A stretch of DNA of 64,000 nt from assembly GCA_963691655.1 (NCBI GenBank), contig OY829327.1:85138019-85202018 (forward strand), given 5' to 3'. Below the pieces are notes generated by a model, which was not told the DNA's origin, did not search any database, and saw nothing but the letters and a program-made list of their open reading frames with translations. This DNA is from Toxonevra muliebris. Taxonomy: Eukaryota; Arthropoda; Insecta; Diptera; Pallopteridae. Shown one piece after another: positions 34,296 to 45,289 of the stretch (its first letter is position 1; each line of letters opens with the position of its first letter). A program made the position numbers and the translations under genes.

Positions 34296-35102
34296 AGGGA
34301 GTGTTCCCGGGTATGAGACGAGTTTTGTTTTTGAGCCATAAATTTTCACTGGTTAAACCAAATCGGGTGTTTTATATATTGGAAGGAAAGATAATGAAAA
34401 TACGCAATTTTAATGCGAAGAAAGTATAGTGATTTCATTGACAAGCAAAATTGTATGACCAGATTTCTGAGGATGTGTATTTTTGCTTAAAACAAATTTG
34501 TACCCGGGTATGAGACACCTACAAAACCTCATAACTATTTATAAATATAAATTTATTTATTTTGTAGGCCTTCAGTGGCTAAGTTAAAAAGAAATATAAA
34601 TTCTTATTTATCTTCCTCTTAGTCATCGTCTTCTCCAGCCAAACCGCTATCGCAATGTTCGCACACTTCAAATGAATAGGTTGCTTGCATGTGATGCATT
34701 TGATGGACGATTTTCTTTTTTTGGGGTTGACATGGCTAAAAATACAAAAAGCATGAATCAAAACAGTAGTTAAGTGGTGTCTCATACCCGGTTATATGCT
34801 GTGTCTCATATCTGGAAAACAATGCCATTTTGAGAATATATTGGCATAATCCAAAATTGGATCGCAAAAAGTACGTAAAACACAAAATGCGAATGCATAT
34901 CACTTTGGAAAAAATCAAAATAAGTTTTCTTGATCGATTTTCACACGATGTTTGCAGCTGATACAAGCAATAAGTCTATTCACTCCAGGTTTACCACAAA
35001 AACTGGCTCATGTCAAAAGAAAAGTTTGACAGTAGTTAGATCGGCAATATTTATATTGCATGATGTAAAAAATCTACTGTCTCATACCCGGGTACACTCC
35101 CC
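34296..35102. mobile_element. TA-flanked DNA element, 807 bp, with internal end copies
   Basis: Ends AGGGAGTGTTCCCGGGTATG and the inverse of GGGGAGTGTACCCGGGTATG are bounded by TA on both sides. The CCGGGTATGAGAC motif occurs again inside at about 34,505 (+) and inverted near 34,778, so four copies are arranged ++ --. On the minus strand at about 34,640-34,735 a stretch reads KCITCKQPIHLKCANI, a short Cys/His knuckle of the kind found at the C-terminus of some transposases. The rest of the coding region is gone. Confidence 0.75.
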
Positions 35103-35356
35103 TACTTTTTTACTCGATGCCATACCAAAGTATTTTACTTGGTATCGAAAAAAAAGTTTCAGTATCGGATATTCGATACTTTTGGAAAACATTTATGTAT
35201 TTATAAAACTGAAATATTGCTGATTGTGAGCCATATTGCAATATTTTACAACAATTAATAATATATTTCAAAATACTGCTGCAGAATTATTCAATATACA
35301 TATACAAAATATTTCAATTCATATTGCAATATTTTGATTAGTTTTCCTAATATTAT

Positions 35357-35584
35357 GGGTATTCACGCGACGTTGCGAAAGTGCTGATTGCGGAAGTTTG
35401 ACACCTTTCTACCTTTAAATTCGTAAGAAGAGTTCAAAATATTTTCACTATTTTTCAATGAGATGGTAACATTTTGACAGTAAAACTATTTCGCATCTCC
35501 AATATTTGCATTGAACGCTCACATCTTAGTGCTTTAAATCGCACTTTCGCAATTTCGCACTTTTGCATCAACGCGTGAATACCC
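35357..35584. mobile_element. MITE, 228 bp, 7-bp target duplication
   Basis: GGGTATTCACGCG and CGCGTGAATACCC are perfect inverted ends, directly flanked by ATATTAT on both sides. CGAAAGTGC/GCACTTTCG extends the symmetry inward. Confidence 0.85.
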
Positions 35585-35829
35585 ATATTATAAATTTTCT
35601 AAAGATTTGTATCTAAACATAATAAATATCAGACAAGTTAACACTACTCAAAAAATTGCAACTTTTATTTTACGTCTACCAGCTCATACATCATTTCATC
35701 GATTCACCATTTTCAAGTGGAAAAGTCTCAAAAATATGGCATATAGGCGAAAAACAGAAGGCACCACCGTCATCAGAGAAACGAGTATTCGATACAAGTA
35801 CATACTCGATACTTTTTTCCGATATTTTC

Positions 35830-36963
35830 GGTGGCATCAATACTTTTATATGATATAAATAATCGAATAAACTCTTAAAGCAACTAACTACCACAGATTC
35901 TCTTTTTGGAAACTTACACAATCTCATTTTTGTTCATGATTTTCTTAAAAAAAAAAAAAAAAAAACATAGCAGCTTGAAGGCACCGAAACCTAAGCTTAT
36001 TGCACACATATTCATATTACTTTAAAATTAACCTAATACATTCTCTTGGCTGTTATATCTTAATAATCTTGCTCTAAACTACGTAAACTAAAGCTAATCT
36101 AAATCACTATTTTCCGCAGAAATAGCCAAATCATTTTCCAACAAATTAAGCCAATATCAATAATCAAAGTATTCTCTTTTTCAACAACATAATCACAAAT
36201 AATGATAATTCTTTTTTCGTTCACTAACAAATACCAATACATATGTCAAAAACAAGAAATTTAATACAAATATTTTTCAATTTAGACTTAGATATTTTAT
36301 CGATTTTCTGCAGCAAAATAGAAAAGAAAGAGTAACCACATAGACACACACTCATATACACACATACACACACAGACACGAAATCAGGTTAAAATTCCAT
36401 TAAATAAAGAAAAAGGAAAAACCTTTTTACGACGTGTATCGCGCCAGCCAACATCAAATCAGTTTTTGTATTTTTTTAAGTTTATCTGCTATGGAAATCT
36501 TACAACAAAACAAAGTTTTATTCTGCGTGTATGTGTGTGCAACAAAATGTTGCAATGAAAAAACGAGCACAATGTTGTAGTTCTTATATTTTTGTAACTT
36601 ATTTGGATGGATGGTAGGTTTCGAGGACATGAAGGAGGATTTGATTTAACTTACACACACACACACAAAAATACATAAATAAAATGGAAAAGAGTAAAGT
36701 CACTTTTCCTACTATTTTTGGGTTGGCTAGTTGGTGGTTTTCAATGAAAATAGCAATGGATCGTTCTGTGTTACATGAACATCAACACATACACACACAA
36801 ATGTAGATAGTTATACAACAAACTATAATATTTTATTACACAATAAACATATAGCAACAACAACAGTGGTAACAACTATGAGCAGAGCGTAGAAAGAGAA
36901 TTGGGTAACTGTAGGGATAGAAACAGGATATGCTGAATATATATAAAGATATGTATATATATA
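35830..36963. other. Non-coding stretch
   Basis: AT-rich with an A-run at about 35,946-35,964 and CA tracts near 36,350 and 36,655. No gene seen. Confidence 0.6.
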
Positions 36964-37063
36964 TAGGGGAGAGTGGTCCTAAGTTGGCACTGTGGGTGAA
37001 GCCGGCACCCGGCGTTTCTTAGAAATGGCGCGTGTGTCGGCTTAACCATTTTGTCGTATAATA

Positions 37064-37824
37064 CACGCAAAGAAAGAAGAATATATTACTTTTACGCTGA
37101 ACAAAAACGTTTCTGAGAAACGTTGCCGTGTTTGCAGAAACCAAAACCGTTTTCTGCAAAAGATTAACAGTTTTATGATGAACGAAAAATCGTTCACCAT
37201 AAAATTAAGGCAATTTTCTTTTCTGGCAAATGAAAAAAACGTTTCTGCTAAACGAAAGTTCACAACTCTCTTCTCTTTTTATTTTCATTTTCCTCTCATC
37301 TCGCTCTCGTCGCAAAAACACAAAACAACACAACATAACGGAAAGTATCATTTGTCAACGCATTATTGAAGAATTTTAATTGTGCATTGAAATTATTTCA
37401 TCACATTTCTTTTTGTCTATGAAAAAGTGCGTGGTGTTTATAAAAAACAAATAAAAGTGTGTGATTTATAAGTAATAATACAAAAATTGTAATAATATAA
37501 TTTTATGTAAATTTCATACACTTTTTCTAGTTTTTAATCAGAAAATTTTATTTAAACAAAAACCACAATAAAATGCCAATGTATATATGAAAATTGTTTT
37601 TGCTTTCATTTTTATATTTTTCAAGGAAATATTGCATTTTATTGCAAACTATTTTAGTTCATCGTAAAAGAATTGAACCGTTTATGATGAATAAATCTTC
37701 GTTCATGGCAACCAAATACAGTCGTTTATGATAAATAAATATTCGTTCATCAGGAAAACATTCCATGAACGAAGTTCGTTTAATGAAAATTTCGTTTCTG
37801 AGAAACGAATTTTTTCTTTGCGTG
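37064..37824. mobile_element. Inner TA-flanked element rich in short palindromes
   Basis: CACGCAAAGAAA at the left and TTTCTTTGCGTG at the right are inverted and sit beside TA. The interior is rich in GTTTCTGAGAAAC and CGTTCATCATAAAC-type palindromes (about 37,109, 37,185, 37,678 and 37,793), arranged near both ends. No coding remnant. Confidence 0.75.
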
Positions 37825-37966
37825 TAGGTTGGTGGACATGGTCGTAATTTAGGCTGACAATTGTCCCTTTAGTTTTCGCTTGACAACGTGAGCGTGGTAT
37901 AAATTTTTCGTGCTAACGGAATTCCATTTTCTTACATTCATGTGAATCTGCTACAGGTATTTAAAT

Positions 37967-38710
37967 CAGGGCTTTGGAGCAGCCAAATTTTGGAGTTGCT
38001 CCGCTTCAGCTTCGCTCCACCCTCTTAAGTATAGCTCCGGCTCCGCTCCATGCTCCGCGCCTAGCTCTAACTACATATAATTTTCCTAATAAATATGTAT
38101 ATATATATATATTTTTTGAATTCATATGTATGTATCGCTTAATTTGCCCTAACTCCCATTTCATATTCAAATTTTAAAAACTGTTTCCTGAAATTTCAAT
38201 TTAAGGAACAAATCGTAAGTTTTGGGTACATGACTCCTTTCTTTCGACATAGATAAGTGGGACGAGGCGTTATGTTGCTGCAAAATCATTTGGCTCAAAA
38301 CTCGACATATTTACCATACGAAAAAAATATGATACTAACTCGTACAATAACTATAACGGCTGCTGTCATAGCAATAAGTTAAGATAGTGAACCACCCCTT
38401 ATTTCCAATGGCGCATTTTGAAAAAATTAAGAATTATTTACTGCCACAAATATGTAAAGAACTGAACTATTTCGATGAAGACTTCTCTTGCCATAACCAT
38501 TACTGGCAATGGAATATTTCAATTACCATTTTCATTACTGCAATGGAAATGACAATGAAAAGTTCAAAAACCATGAATTGTAAACGAACAATAGGTAGTT
38601 GGAAAAATTACTAATCGGAGCAGAGGAGCGGTTAAATTTTCATTGCTCCGATCAAAACAGTGTGCTCCACAGCTCTTTGCTCCAGCTCCGCGCTCCGCTC
38701 CAAAGCCCTG
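37967..38710. mobile_element. hAT-type MITE, 744 bp, perfect 8-bp duplication
   Basis: CAGGGCTTTGGAGC and its exact inverse form the ends, flanked on both sides by ATTTAAAT. Subterminal regions carry many GCTCCG/CGGAGC repeats on the two sides in opposite orientation (37,998-38,070 and 38,620-38,702). The CAGGG start and 8-bp duplication are standard for hAT elements. Confidence 0.9.
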
Positions 38711-38926
38711 ATTTAAATATTTGAAAAGCTCAATTGATTGAGTGCTTTAGTTTCTGTGTTCTTTGTGCTTTTGCCTGATAAATTAGATTATTCATTCTAC
38801 ACTGCTCCGAATGACATTGAATTGTAGATAAAGGATCGTGGTACCTAACCAAAGGCTTTAAAGTATTAAGAAATCCTATTTTCGGCAAAAACTCATACGC
38901 TGCCGACTTAAGACCACTCTCCCCTA

Positions 38927-40815
38927 TATATATGTATATGTATATACATAGAACATAGAACACAAACATGAAATAGCTTTTTGTTGTTGTTGCTGTAGTT
39001 GTTAGCAGGAAGTAAACGGTTTTTGTCGATAATGAGAAAATTTTGAACAAAGATGAGCCACAAAAAAGTTTATCACGTGTTTATATTATATTTGAACATA
39101 GAAATAAAATTGATTTCGTGTTAAAAAAAAATAAAGGAATTTATTTCAGTAGATATAATATAGAAAGTGGAAAACTGAAATTAGAAATAAGAAAGGCGAT
39201 GAGCGTTAAAAACCAATACTGAGAGTCTGTTAATTTCTTTTGATAATTGAGTTGGAGATATTTGCAATCGTTATTATTTTAAGAGATATTCAAGCAAAAA
39301 TTTGAAGACGCGGCATGTATTTTCAATAATCGAAAAAGCTTTCAAAATCGTAAAGAAAGTGACAGAAAAAATCATCATCAAAATCAATCTAAATTTTTAC
39401 CCCCAGTTGTTTTCAATTGATGCCAATTTGTTTACAAAAATAAAAATGAAGCGAAAACAGAAACACACTCAAGAAAAATTGTTTATTATTATTGAGTTGC
39501 ATACACAAACATATATAGTACTATATCAACTTGAATTCTCACCATTCGAGTAATTAAATTCTAATTAAACTTTCAACACTTTTTTCACATTTATAAAACA
39601 CCAACAACAACCACAATAATAATAATAATTAAAATGTGCTTCAATTCAAAACTCATAAAAACCGAAAAAATAAAACCATTTAATTTCAACATGAAAATTT
39701 ATGAGAGCTCATGCAGTGAAAAATACACGCGTTCATAGATACTTTCACATACGCTCACACACACACACACAAACTCACACATAATCATTTAGATTCTTTC
39801 GTTCGCTATCGAAGATACGTGTTTAGGACAATGTGTGTGAAGGAAAAATCGGAAGTAGAAGTAGAAGAAGAAGAAAGAGGCAAACAAATTCTACAGCAAC
39901 AACGACAACAAAAACAAACTTATTTTACGCGCAGAATGCGTTTATTGAAGCATTCAATTGTTAAGATGAAGAGCGGATGACGACGGCGACGACGTTGTAA
40001 AAAATAAATAATAAACATGCTGGCGAGAGAGAAATTTTCATGGAAAATGAAAAAAAAAATTGAAGGAAAAGCATTTCTGTTAAATTTTTGAACAATGTAA
40101 GGTTGATTTTTTTTATTTGAGTGAAATGTTACAAATAGAAAAGAAGAACGAATGAAATAGCGATCAGGTTCGCCAGAGGCAAGAGGGGAAGTGTGGAAGG
40201 TTTGTGAAACTATGAAAATGTTTACAATATGCGCTTTATTTGAAGAACTTGACATTCACGTATAAATAAACACGAAATTAAATTTTCGCTGATTTTTGCA
40301 AACTCAAATTTATATATTTGTTTTTGGGAACCTTCAAAAAAATTAAATTTTTTTTTTTTTTTTATACACAAGTAGATTAAATATTTGATTCTTCATAAAA
40401 TTTGTGTGTTTGAGCATAAAAGGCATTGAAAAGCATTCAGAAGCAAAAGTGCGAAAGAGTGTGAAAGAGAGATGCCCTTTTGGAGTAACAATCTTCGAAC
40501 CTAGCCTCTGGCCTACAGTGGTTTTCATTTTTTTTCATTTCATACCCACTGTTACAGCAGCCGTCGGTAATCAACAGATATTACAAATTTAAAAACTTTT
40601 ATTTGCTAATACAGTACTTTGTATTTGCGACCCTGTATACGAGAGTTTTGTTTCTTCTCAGCCACTCTAAATACAAATGGGTAATCTGTAAAAACTCTGC
40701 CCTCATTCTTTCTTTATTTCTTAAATTGTGCTTTACAGTAATTCTCTTATTGAACCCACAGTCATATCAGTTTCTAAAGCTCATTGAAAGAAAGTGTATA
40801 CGGAAAGTATAGAAA
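38927..40815. other. Non-coding region upstream of the esterase
   Basis: AT-rich with CA tracts near 39,755 and a T-run at about 40,350-40,365. This is the likely 5' flank of the esterase, but no clear TATA box or upstream exon was recognised. Confidence 0.5.
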
Positions 40816-42779
40816 ATGCTGCTTAAAGTCTTAATTTTGCTTCAATTAATCTCAATTCTAAAATATACAAATGCACAAAAACCCAACGCAAAGAAAGACG
40901 AAGTAATACCAAAAGTGGAAATAAGCACGACGACGAAAAGTATTAAGACAACAACAACAATAATTGGCACACGCAATGTTACATGGAATGGGTACAAAGA
41001 GGAAGCTGAAAGGATAGAAGCCATAGACGGAGACGGAGCCGGGGTCTTTTATGCTTTTCGTGGTATACGCTATGTGCAGCCACCTATTGGAAAATTAAGA
41101 TTTAAGGTAAGCGAATTAGAGATATGTAATTGTATGTGTGTATGCGTAAAGAGTAGATTTGAAGTGGGTGGCATAAATACACCAATACACAAAAATAAAT
41201 TTCTTTCTGGATTTGAAACAGGATCCTCAGGTCTTAGATGAGTTAGCCGAGTTTATAGACGCTCGATATGATGGTCACGATTGTCCATCGATATATGCAA
41301 CCAATTCATCAGAAGATTGCCTTATTTTAAATGTCTATACCAAAAGTGTAAGTTGTAAACTAATTTAAAATATAAAATCTATTAATCTTACTTTCTACAG
41401 CTCACTCCAAATACTCCACTGCCCGTTGTGGTCTTCATTCACCCCGGTGGCTTGTATGTTGGCTCCAGTTTGAGCAGCTTCATAGGACCAGAGTATCTGC
41501 TTACAAAATCCATTGTATTAGTGACGTTTAACTATCGCTTGGGAACTTTAGGTTTTCTAAATCTAGGCACCAAGGAAATACCAGGCAACGCAGGTTTCAA
41601 AGATCAAGTGCAAGCGCTACGTTGGACACAAAAATTTATAAAATATTTTGGTGGCAATGCAACAGACGTGACCCTAATGGGTTACAGCGCTGGTGCTTTA
41701 AGTGCTAGCTTACATTTGGTGTCGCCAATGTCTCAGGGTCTCTTTCATAAAGCTGCCATCATGAGTGGCTCATTGCCACCCCAAACTTTATTGCCAATTG
41801 GTGAGCAAATGCAATTGGTTCAGAAGCAAGCGCAGGCATTAAAATGTACAGAAATGGCGACTAAAGCGGTTATACTCGATTGCTTGAATCACTATAGTGG
41901 CTCAGAGATTGCTGCCACTTTGAGAAGTTTATTCGATTTCGGCAAAGATAATCCCATGTACTTGTGGTTGCCTGTTATCGAACATGATTTTGGGCAGGAG
42001 AGATTTTTGACTGCGGACTTTTACACATCATTACGTGCAGGAAACTTTTCCAAGTTGCCTTTGCTGTATACATTCACCGATGGCGAATTTTGTACTTCTG
42101 CAGCAGATATTATTAAGAATGAGACTTTGGAGCGACGTTTCTATTCAGAATTTGAGCAACTTGCACCGAAGATCTTCATGTATGAGGGTCGAAGTAATGC
42201 TAGTCAAATGAATGCATTATTACGTCAGGATTATCTGGAGGGAAATGCTCCTAGTAATAGTAGTTTTGAAAAACTCTGTGATCTCTTCTCGGATACGCTT
42301 ACACGCTACGGCGAGCAATGCCAAATTGATTTAGCTATCCAATATGTGAATGTATACCAATTTAGATTTGAATATCGAGGAGAGTTTAGTAATTTGGATT
42401 TGAATACTATGAGCAGAGGTACTTACATATGTATATACGAAAATATGAAAATAAGTTTAAGCTTTCATGCTTTTAACTCTATGTAATTTCTAGCACGTGC
42501 CGAACATTTAGATGATTTGATGTACCTTTTTAAAATGCAACCTCATCATTTTGAAACGCATGACAAAGACGCTAAAGTAGTACAGCTTTATACAAATTTC
42601 ATATATGATTTTATCAAGAAAAGGTATGAAATTTAAGTGCAAAGAACAATGGAATTTTTAATATTCAACATATATGTACTTTCAGCCAAATTTCTCTTTC
42701 CACTTCAGCAGCTGTGGATTTTGTGAAACCAACAGTAGACGCTTTGAAAATGTATAAAAAATTTTGTGTTGAATTTTAG
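40816..42779 (+). CDS. Secreted type-B carboxylesterase, five exons, 552 aa
   Basis: Exons are 40,816-41,106, 41,222-41,347, 41,401-42,418, 42,494-42,623 and 42,686-42,779. Every intron is GT...AG (115, 53, 75 and 62 bp) and the frame is kept throughout, ending EFVC-free with KKFCVEF then TAG. Residues 1-20 are a signal peptide (MLLKVLILLQ..., cleavage after TNA). A Thr/Lys-rich linker spans about 37-48. The alpha/beta-hydrolase fold follows: FRGIRYVQPPIGKLRF (81-96), EDCLILNVYT (128-137), oxyanion HPGG (153-156), FGG....MGYSAG with nucleophile Ser235, acid Glu368 (FTDGEF) and AEHLDDLMYLF with His483. The triad is complete and the length is normal, so it should hydrolyse carboxyl esters outside the cell. 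The elbow is GYSAG, not the GQSAG of juvenile-hormone esterases or GESAG of acetylcholinesterase. The natural substrate is unknown. No neighbouring host gene is visible. Confidence 0.95.
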
Positions 42780-42998
42780 TTTTTCGAAATATTATCTACA
42801 GCTTTGTGAGCTTAGTTCTTGTTGCCATTACTGATGTTTTTCACAGGAAATTCATTACCTGCATGAACCAAACAAAAACTGGCAACATTATTATAAATAT
42901 TATGTTTTTTTTTTTTTTTTTTTGGAACACCTACTGTGTAAATTACGCTCAGTGATTTTCATACTCCATACTCTTTTAAAAAGGTTAATATTCTGTAG

Positions 42999-43035
42999 AA
43001 TAAATACATACAAACTTTGAGCTTCTTGAAATAAA
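42999..43035 (+). promoter_or_regulatory. Candidate polyadenylation signals
   Basis: AATAAA occurs at 42,999-43,004 and 43,030-43,035, about 220 bp past the esterase stop codon, each preceded by AT-rich sequence. Either could end the transcript. Confidence 0.5.
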
Positions 43036-43555
43036 TTTGCCAAATAGCTGAATGATATAAAAGCAAGAAGGTTTCAGTTGGTTGCGTCTTTTATTTTGAG
43101 TATTTACATATAGACATTCATACATAAATATATTTTGTTTATGTTTATAGATACTGAAGAGTTATAGCTATCTGCACATGTAGAGGAAAGAGGTATACAT
43201 AGCTTGAAATAAAAGCAAAGCGATTATCGATAAGAATCATATTCAGAAATTTTTTCAATGCCTCAGTCGGCATGCCAAAAATTATTCTGATGAAGGAATT
43301 AACAATAATTCGGATTGTGATTCATTTTACTAGAAGAAAAACTAGACGAATGGTTGAGCATTATAATATTTAACTATTTCCATTTTTCTACTTCAATGTT
43401 TTCTTCACAGTATCATTTTGTTTTCGCCATTTTATATACAGTAGAATTTAAGATAAATCATAATTTTGTCTGTACGTCTGTCGAAATGTGTAAGTAGCGC
43501 TACTTTGTCCTAATAAAGTAAAATGGGGCATGATTTATACTCGATATATATCCAT
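43036..43555. other. Non-coding stretch downstream of the esterase
   Basis: AT-rich with no exon. ACAGTAGAATTTAAGATAAA at 43,439 recalls a pogo-type end, but no partner was confirmed. Confidence 0.5.
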
Positions 43556-45102
43556 AGTCTGGTGGAGTAGACTTAATGTTGACAGCGTTAGAAAAGCTCT
43601 TGCCAGACTTCAAAGGACTGTGGCCATTTGTTAAACGGGAGCTTTTCCTACAACACCTGGCTCATCCTTGGATGCATTGCTCAACTTACCACCCCTTGAT
43701 AATTTTGCTAAAGGAGAGGCTGTTAAAGCCATCTTTAGGCTTAAACGCAATGGGTATTGGTATGACACTTGCTGGGATATTGTTGAAGATGCTGATATGG
43801 ACCTAATAGTTCTATCGATGCCATCCGATACAATGCCAACAATTCCAGTTTTAAAACAGCACTAACCAATACAAATTCCAAAGGCCCAAACTTGGTTTTT
43901 GCCGGGACCTGGGCCGAGAGTTGATTGTAAGCGTATTTTCACAGACTCCAGAACAGAATTCGGTTGGGGTTCTGGGGTTTTCATTGAAAATGATGGAGTG
44001 CACCTTCACTTCTCTCTTGGATTGTATGCTTCTGTTTTTCAAGCAGAAATTTTTGCTATCATCAAGGTAATGAACCATGTTATTGATAATGGTTGGAGAG
44101 AAAGGAGTATTTGTGTATTTAGTGCCAGTCAGGCTGCGCTTAAATCCTTGCTTAATTCTCTAACCACATCTAAACTGGTTATGTATTGTAAATCCAGGCT
44201 TGATTGTGTTGGAAAACACAATAGTCAGGAATTTCAGGAAATGAATCTGCTGACCTTCTGGCCAGAAGTGTTCGCAAACTGGTTTCCTGTGCCCAGAACC
44301 TGTACTCTCTTTGTCGTCTACAGCCATCAAGACCACCATTAATGAGTGGATGGACTGACTTGACCCACAATCGTAAATGGGAGGAATTGAGGGATTTTAG
44401 ACAGACAAAGACCATTGTAATTGTAATTGTATTATAGAGGTTTCTGTCGCTGTACCGCGACCTATAAGATCTATTGCACGTCCCTCTTTTCTATCTAGTC
44501 TAATCTGCCTAGAGTACCTCATCCAGTCCAGTCTCCCTCAAGAATTTGAGTATTGCGCCCGGATCTATGAATGCCAGTTCGGTACTGGGCACTTGGTGCA
44601 TGCCCAGACATTTCCTTCTTTTGTGGATCAGTGCTCCACATTGAGCTAAAATATGTTCTGATGATTCGTCTTCCTCATTACAAAGACCATGTTACCTGTT
44701 ATCTCGAAGCGTCTAAAAGACTTTCTGTTATCACTTAACAGAAAGAGCTGTAGGCAGCTGGTGGGATTATATACAGGTCATTTCTCTTGGGCCAAACATT
44801 TGCATATGATTGGCCTCGGAGCTAGTGCCTTCTGTGCTTCCTGTGGTTTGGAGGAAGAATGTGAAGAGACGGCGGACCACTTTCTTAGTGTCTGCCCCAC
44901 TTTCTGCCAGATCAGAGTAAGCATATTTGGTACTGAAGTATTGGGAGACGAACACCTGAGCTCTTTAACAACACAGGATCTGCTAAGATTTATTAATAAA
45001 TCTGGTAGATTTAAAGAATAGCAAAAAGGAACATAGGACGTAAAACTTGTCTGAGTGTTGTATTCTTGATTACTTCTTTTGTCTGTTCCAATAAAAAAAA
45101 AA
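43556..45102 (+). mobile_element. LINE-C, 5'-truncated, with poly(A), split by another LINE
   Basis: Coding pieces in order: VWWSRLNVDSVRKALARLQR, a stop, then SLDALLNLPPLDNFAKGEAV (thumb-like). RNase H follows: CKRIFTDSRTEFGWGSGVFI, FQAEIFAIIKVMNHV and CVFSASQAALKSLLNSL (TDSQ changed to SASQ). HNRKWEELRDFRQTKTM runs up to the insertion at 44,416 and continues at 44,691 in frame with LPVISKRLKDFLLSL, then LYTGHFSWAKHLHMIGLGA and the knuckle CASCGLEEECEETADHFLSV. The stop is at about 45,021, with a 3' UTR and an A12 tract at 45,091-45,102. A few stops and a frameshift make it inactive. Confidence 0.92.
44416..44679 (-). mobile_element. LINE-D, short 3' end inserted in LINE-C
   Basis: Exactly bounded by ACAAAGACCAT at 44,405-44,415 and 44,680-44,690 (11-bp duplication). 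The minus strand reads CNEEDESSEHILAQCGALIH, then PSTELAFIDPGAILKFLRET, and stops at TAG near 44,510. The 3' UTR contains CAATAGATCTTATAGGTCGC and ends in a repeated AATTAC tail. This is a heavily 5'-truncated target-primed insertion of an RNase H-type LINE. Its 3' UTR resembles the 3' part of the SINE at 53.6 kb. Confidence 0.92.
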
Positions 45103-45289
45103 AATATATTTTCGATATGACTAATGATATGAACATAATTGCAGCTATTGTCGATCGTCGGGATCTATTTGTCTGTTTTCGTCGAACGACGAAGTAACAA
45201 GGTTGCATTTAGCAATTGTATATAAATTTGGGCAGATAAAGAAATTTTATTGAGTTTACTGAAAAATTGATAATTCATAATAAGGCAAT

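Larger units (their letters stand above)
34251..35818 (+). repeat. Direct repeats flanking a composite region
   Basis: ATTCGATACAAGTAAATACT plus CGATACTTTT at 34,252 recurs with one change at about 35,785-35,818, in the same orientation. A partly similar GATATTCGATACTTTTGG lies at 35,167. The two DNA elements at 34,296 and 35,357 lie between the copies. These could be subterminal motifs of an older element whose ends are lost. Confidence 0.45.
36966..38924. mobile_element. TA-flanked DNA element hosting two insertions
   Basis: GGGGAGAGTGGTCCTAAG at 36,966 and the inverse of GGGGAGAGTGGTCTTAAG ending at 38,924 form the ends, each next to TA. Removal of the two inner elements leaves about 450 bp, so it was a small non-autonomous element. 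No transposase. Confidence 0.85.

Noticed and set aside
41428..42486. Esterase starting at 41,428 and ending at 42,486 as one frame
   Set aside because: The first codon is GTG inside exon 3 and the end runs into intron 3. The spliced five-exon model restores the signal peptide and the catalytic His.
43430..43550. A second pogo-like element beginning ACAGTAGAATTTAAG
   Set aside because: No inverted partner of adequate length was found nearby. ATAAATCAT pairing is too short.
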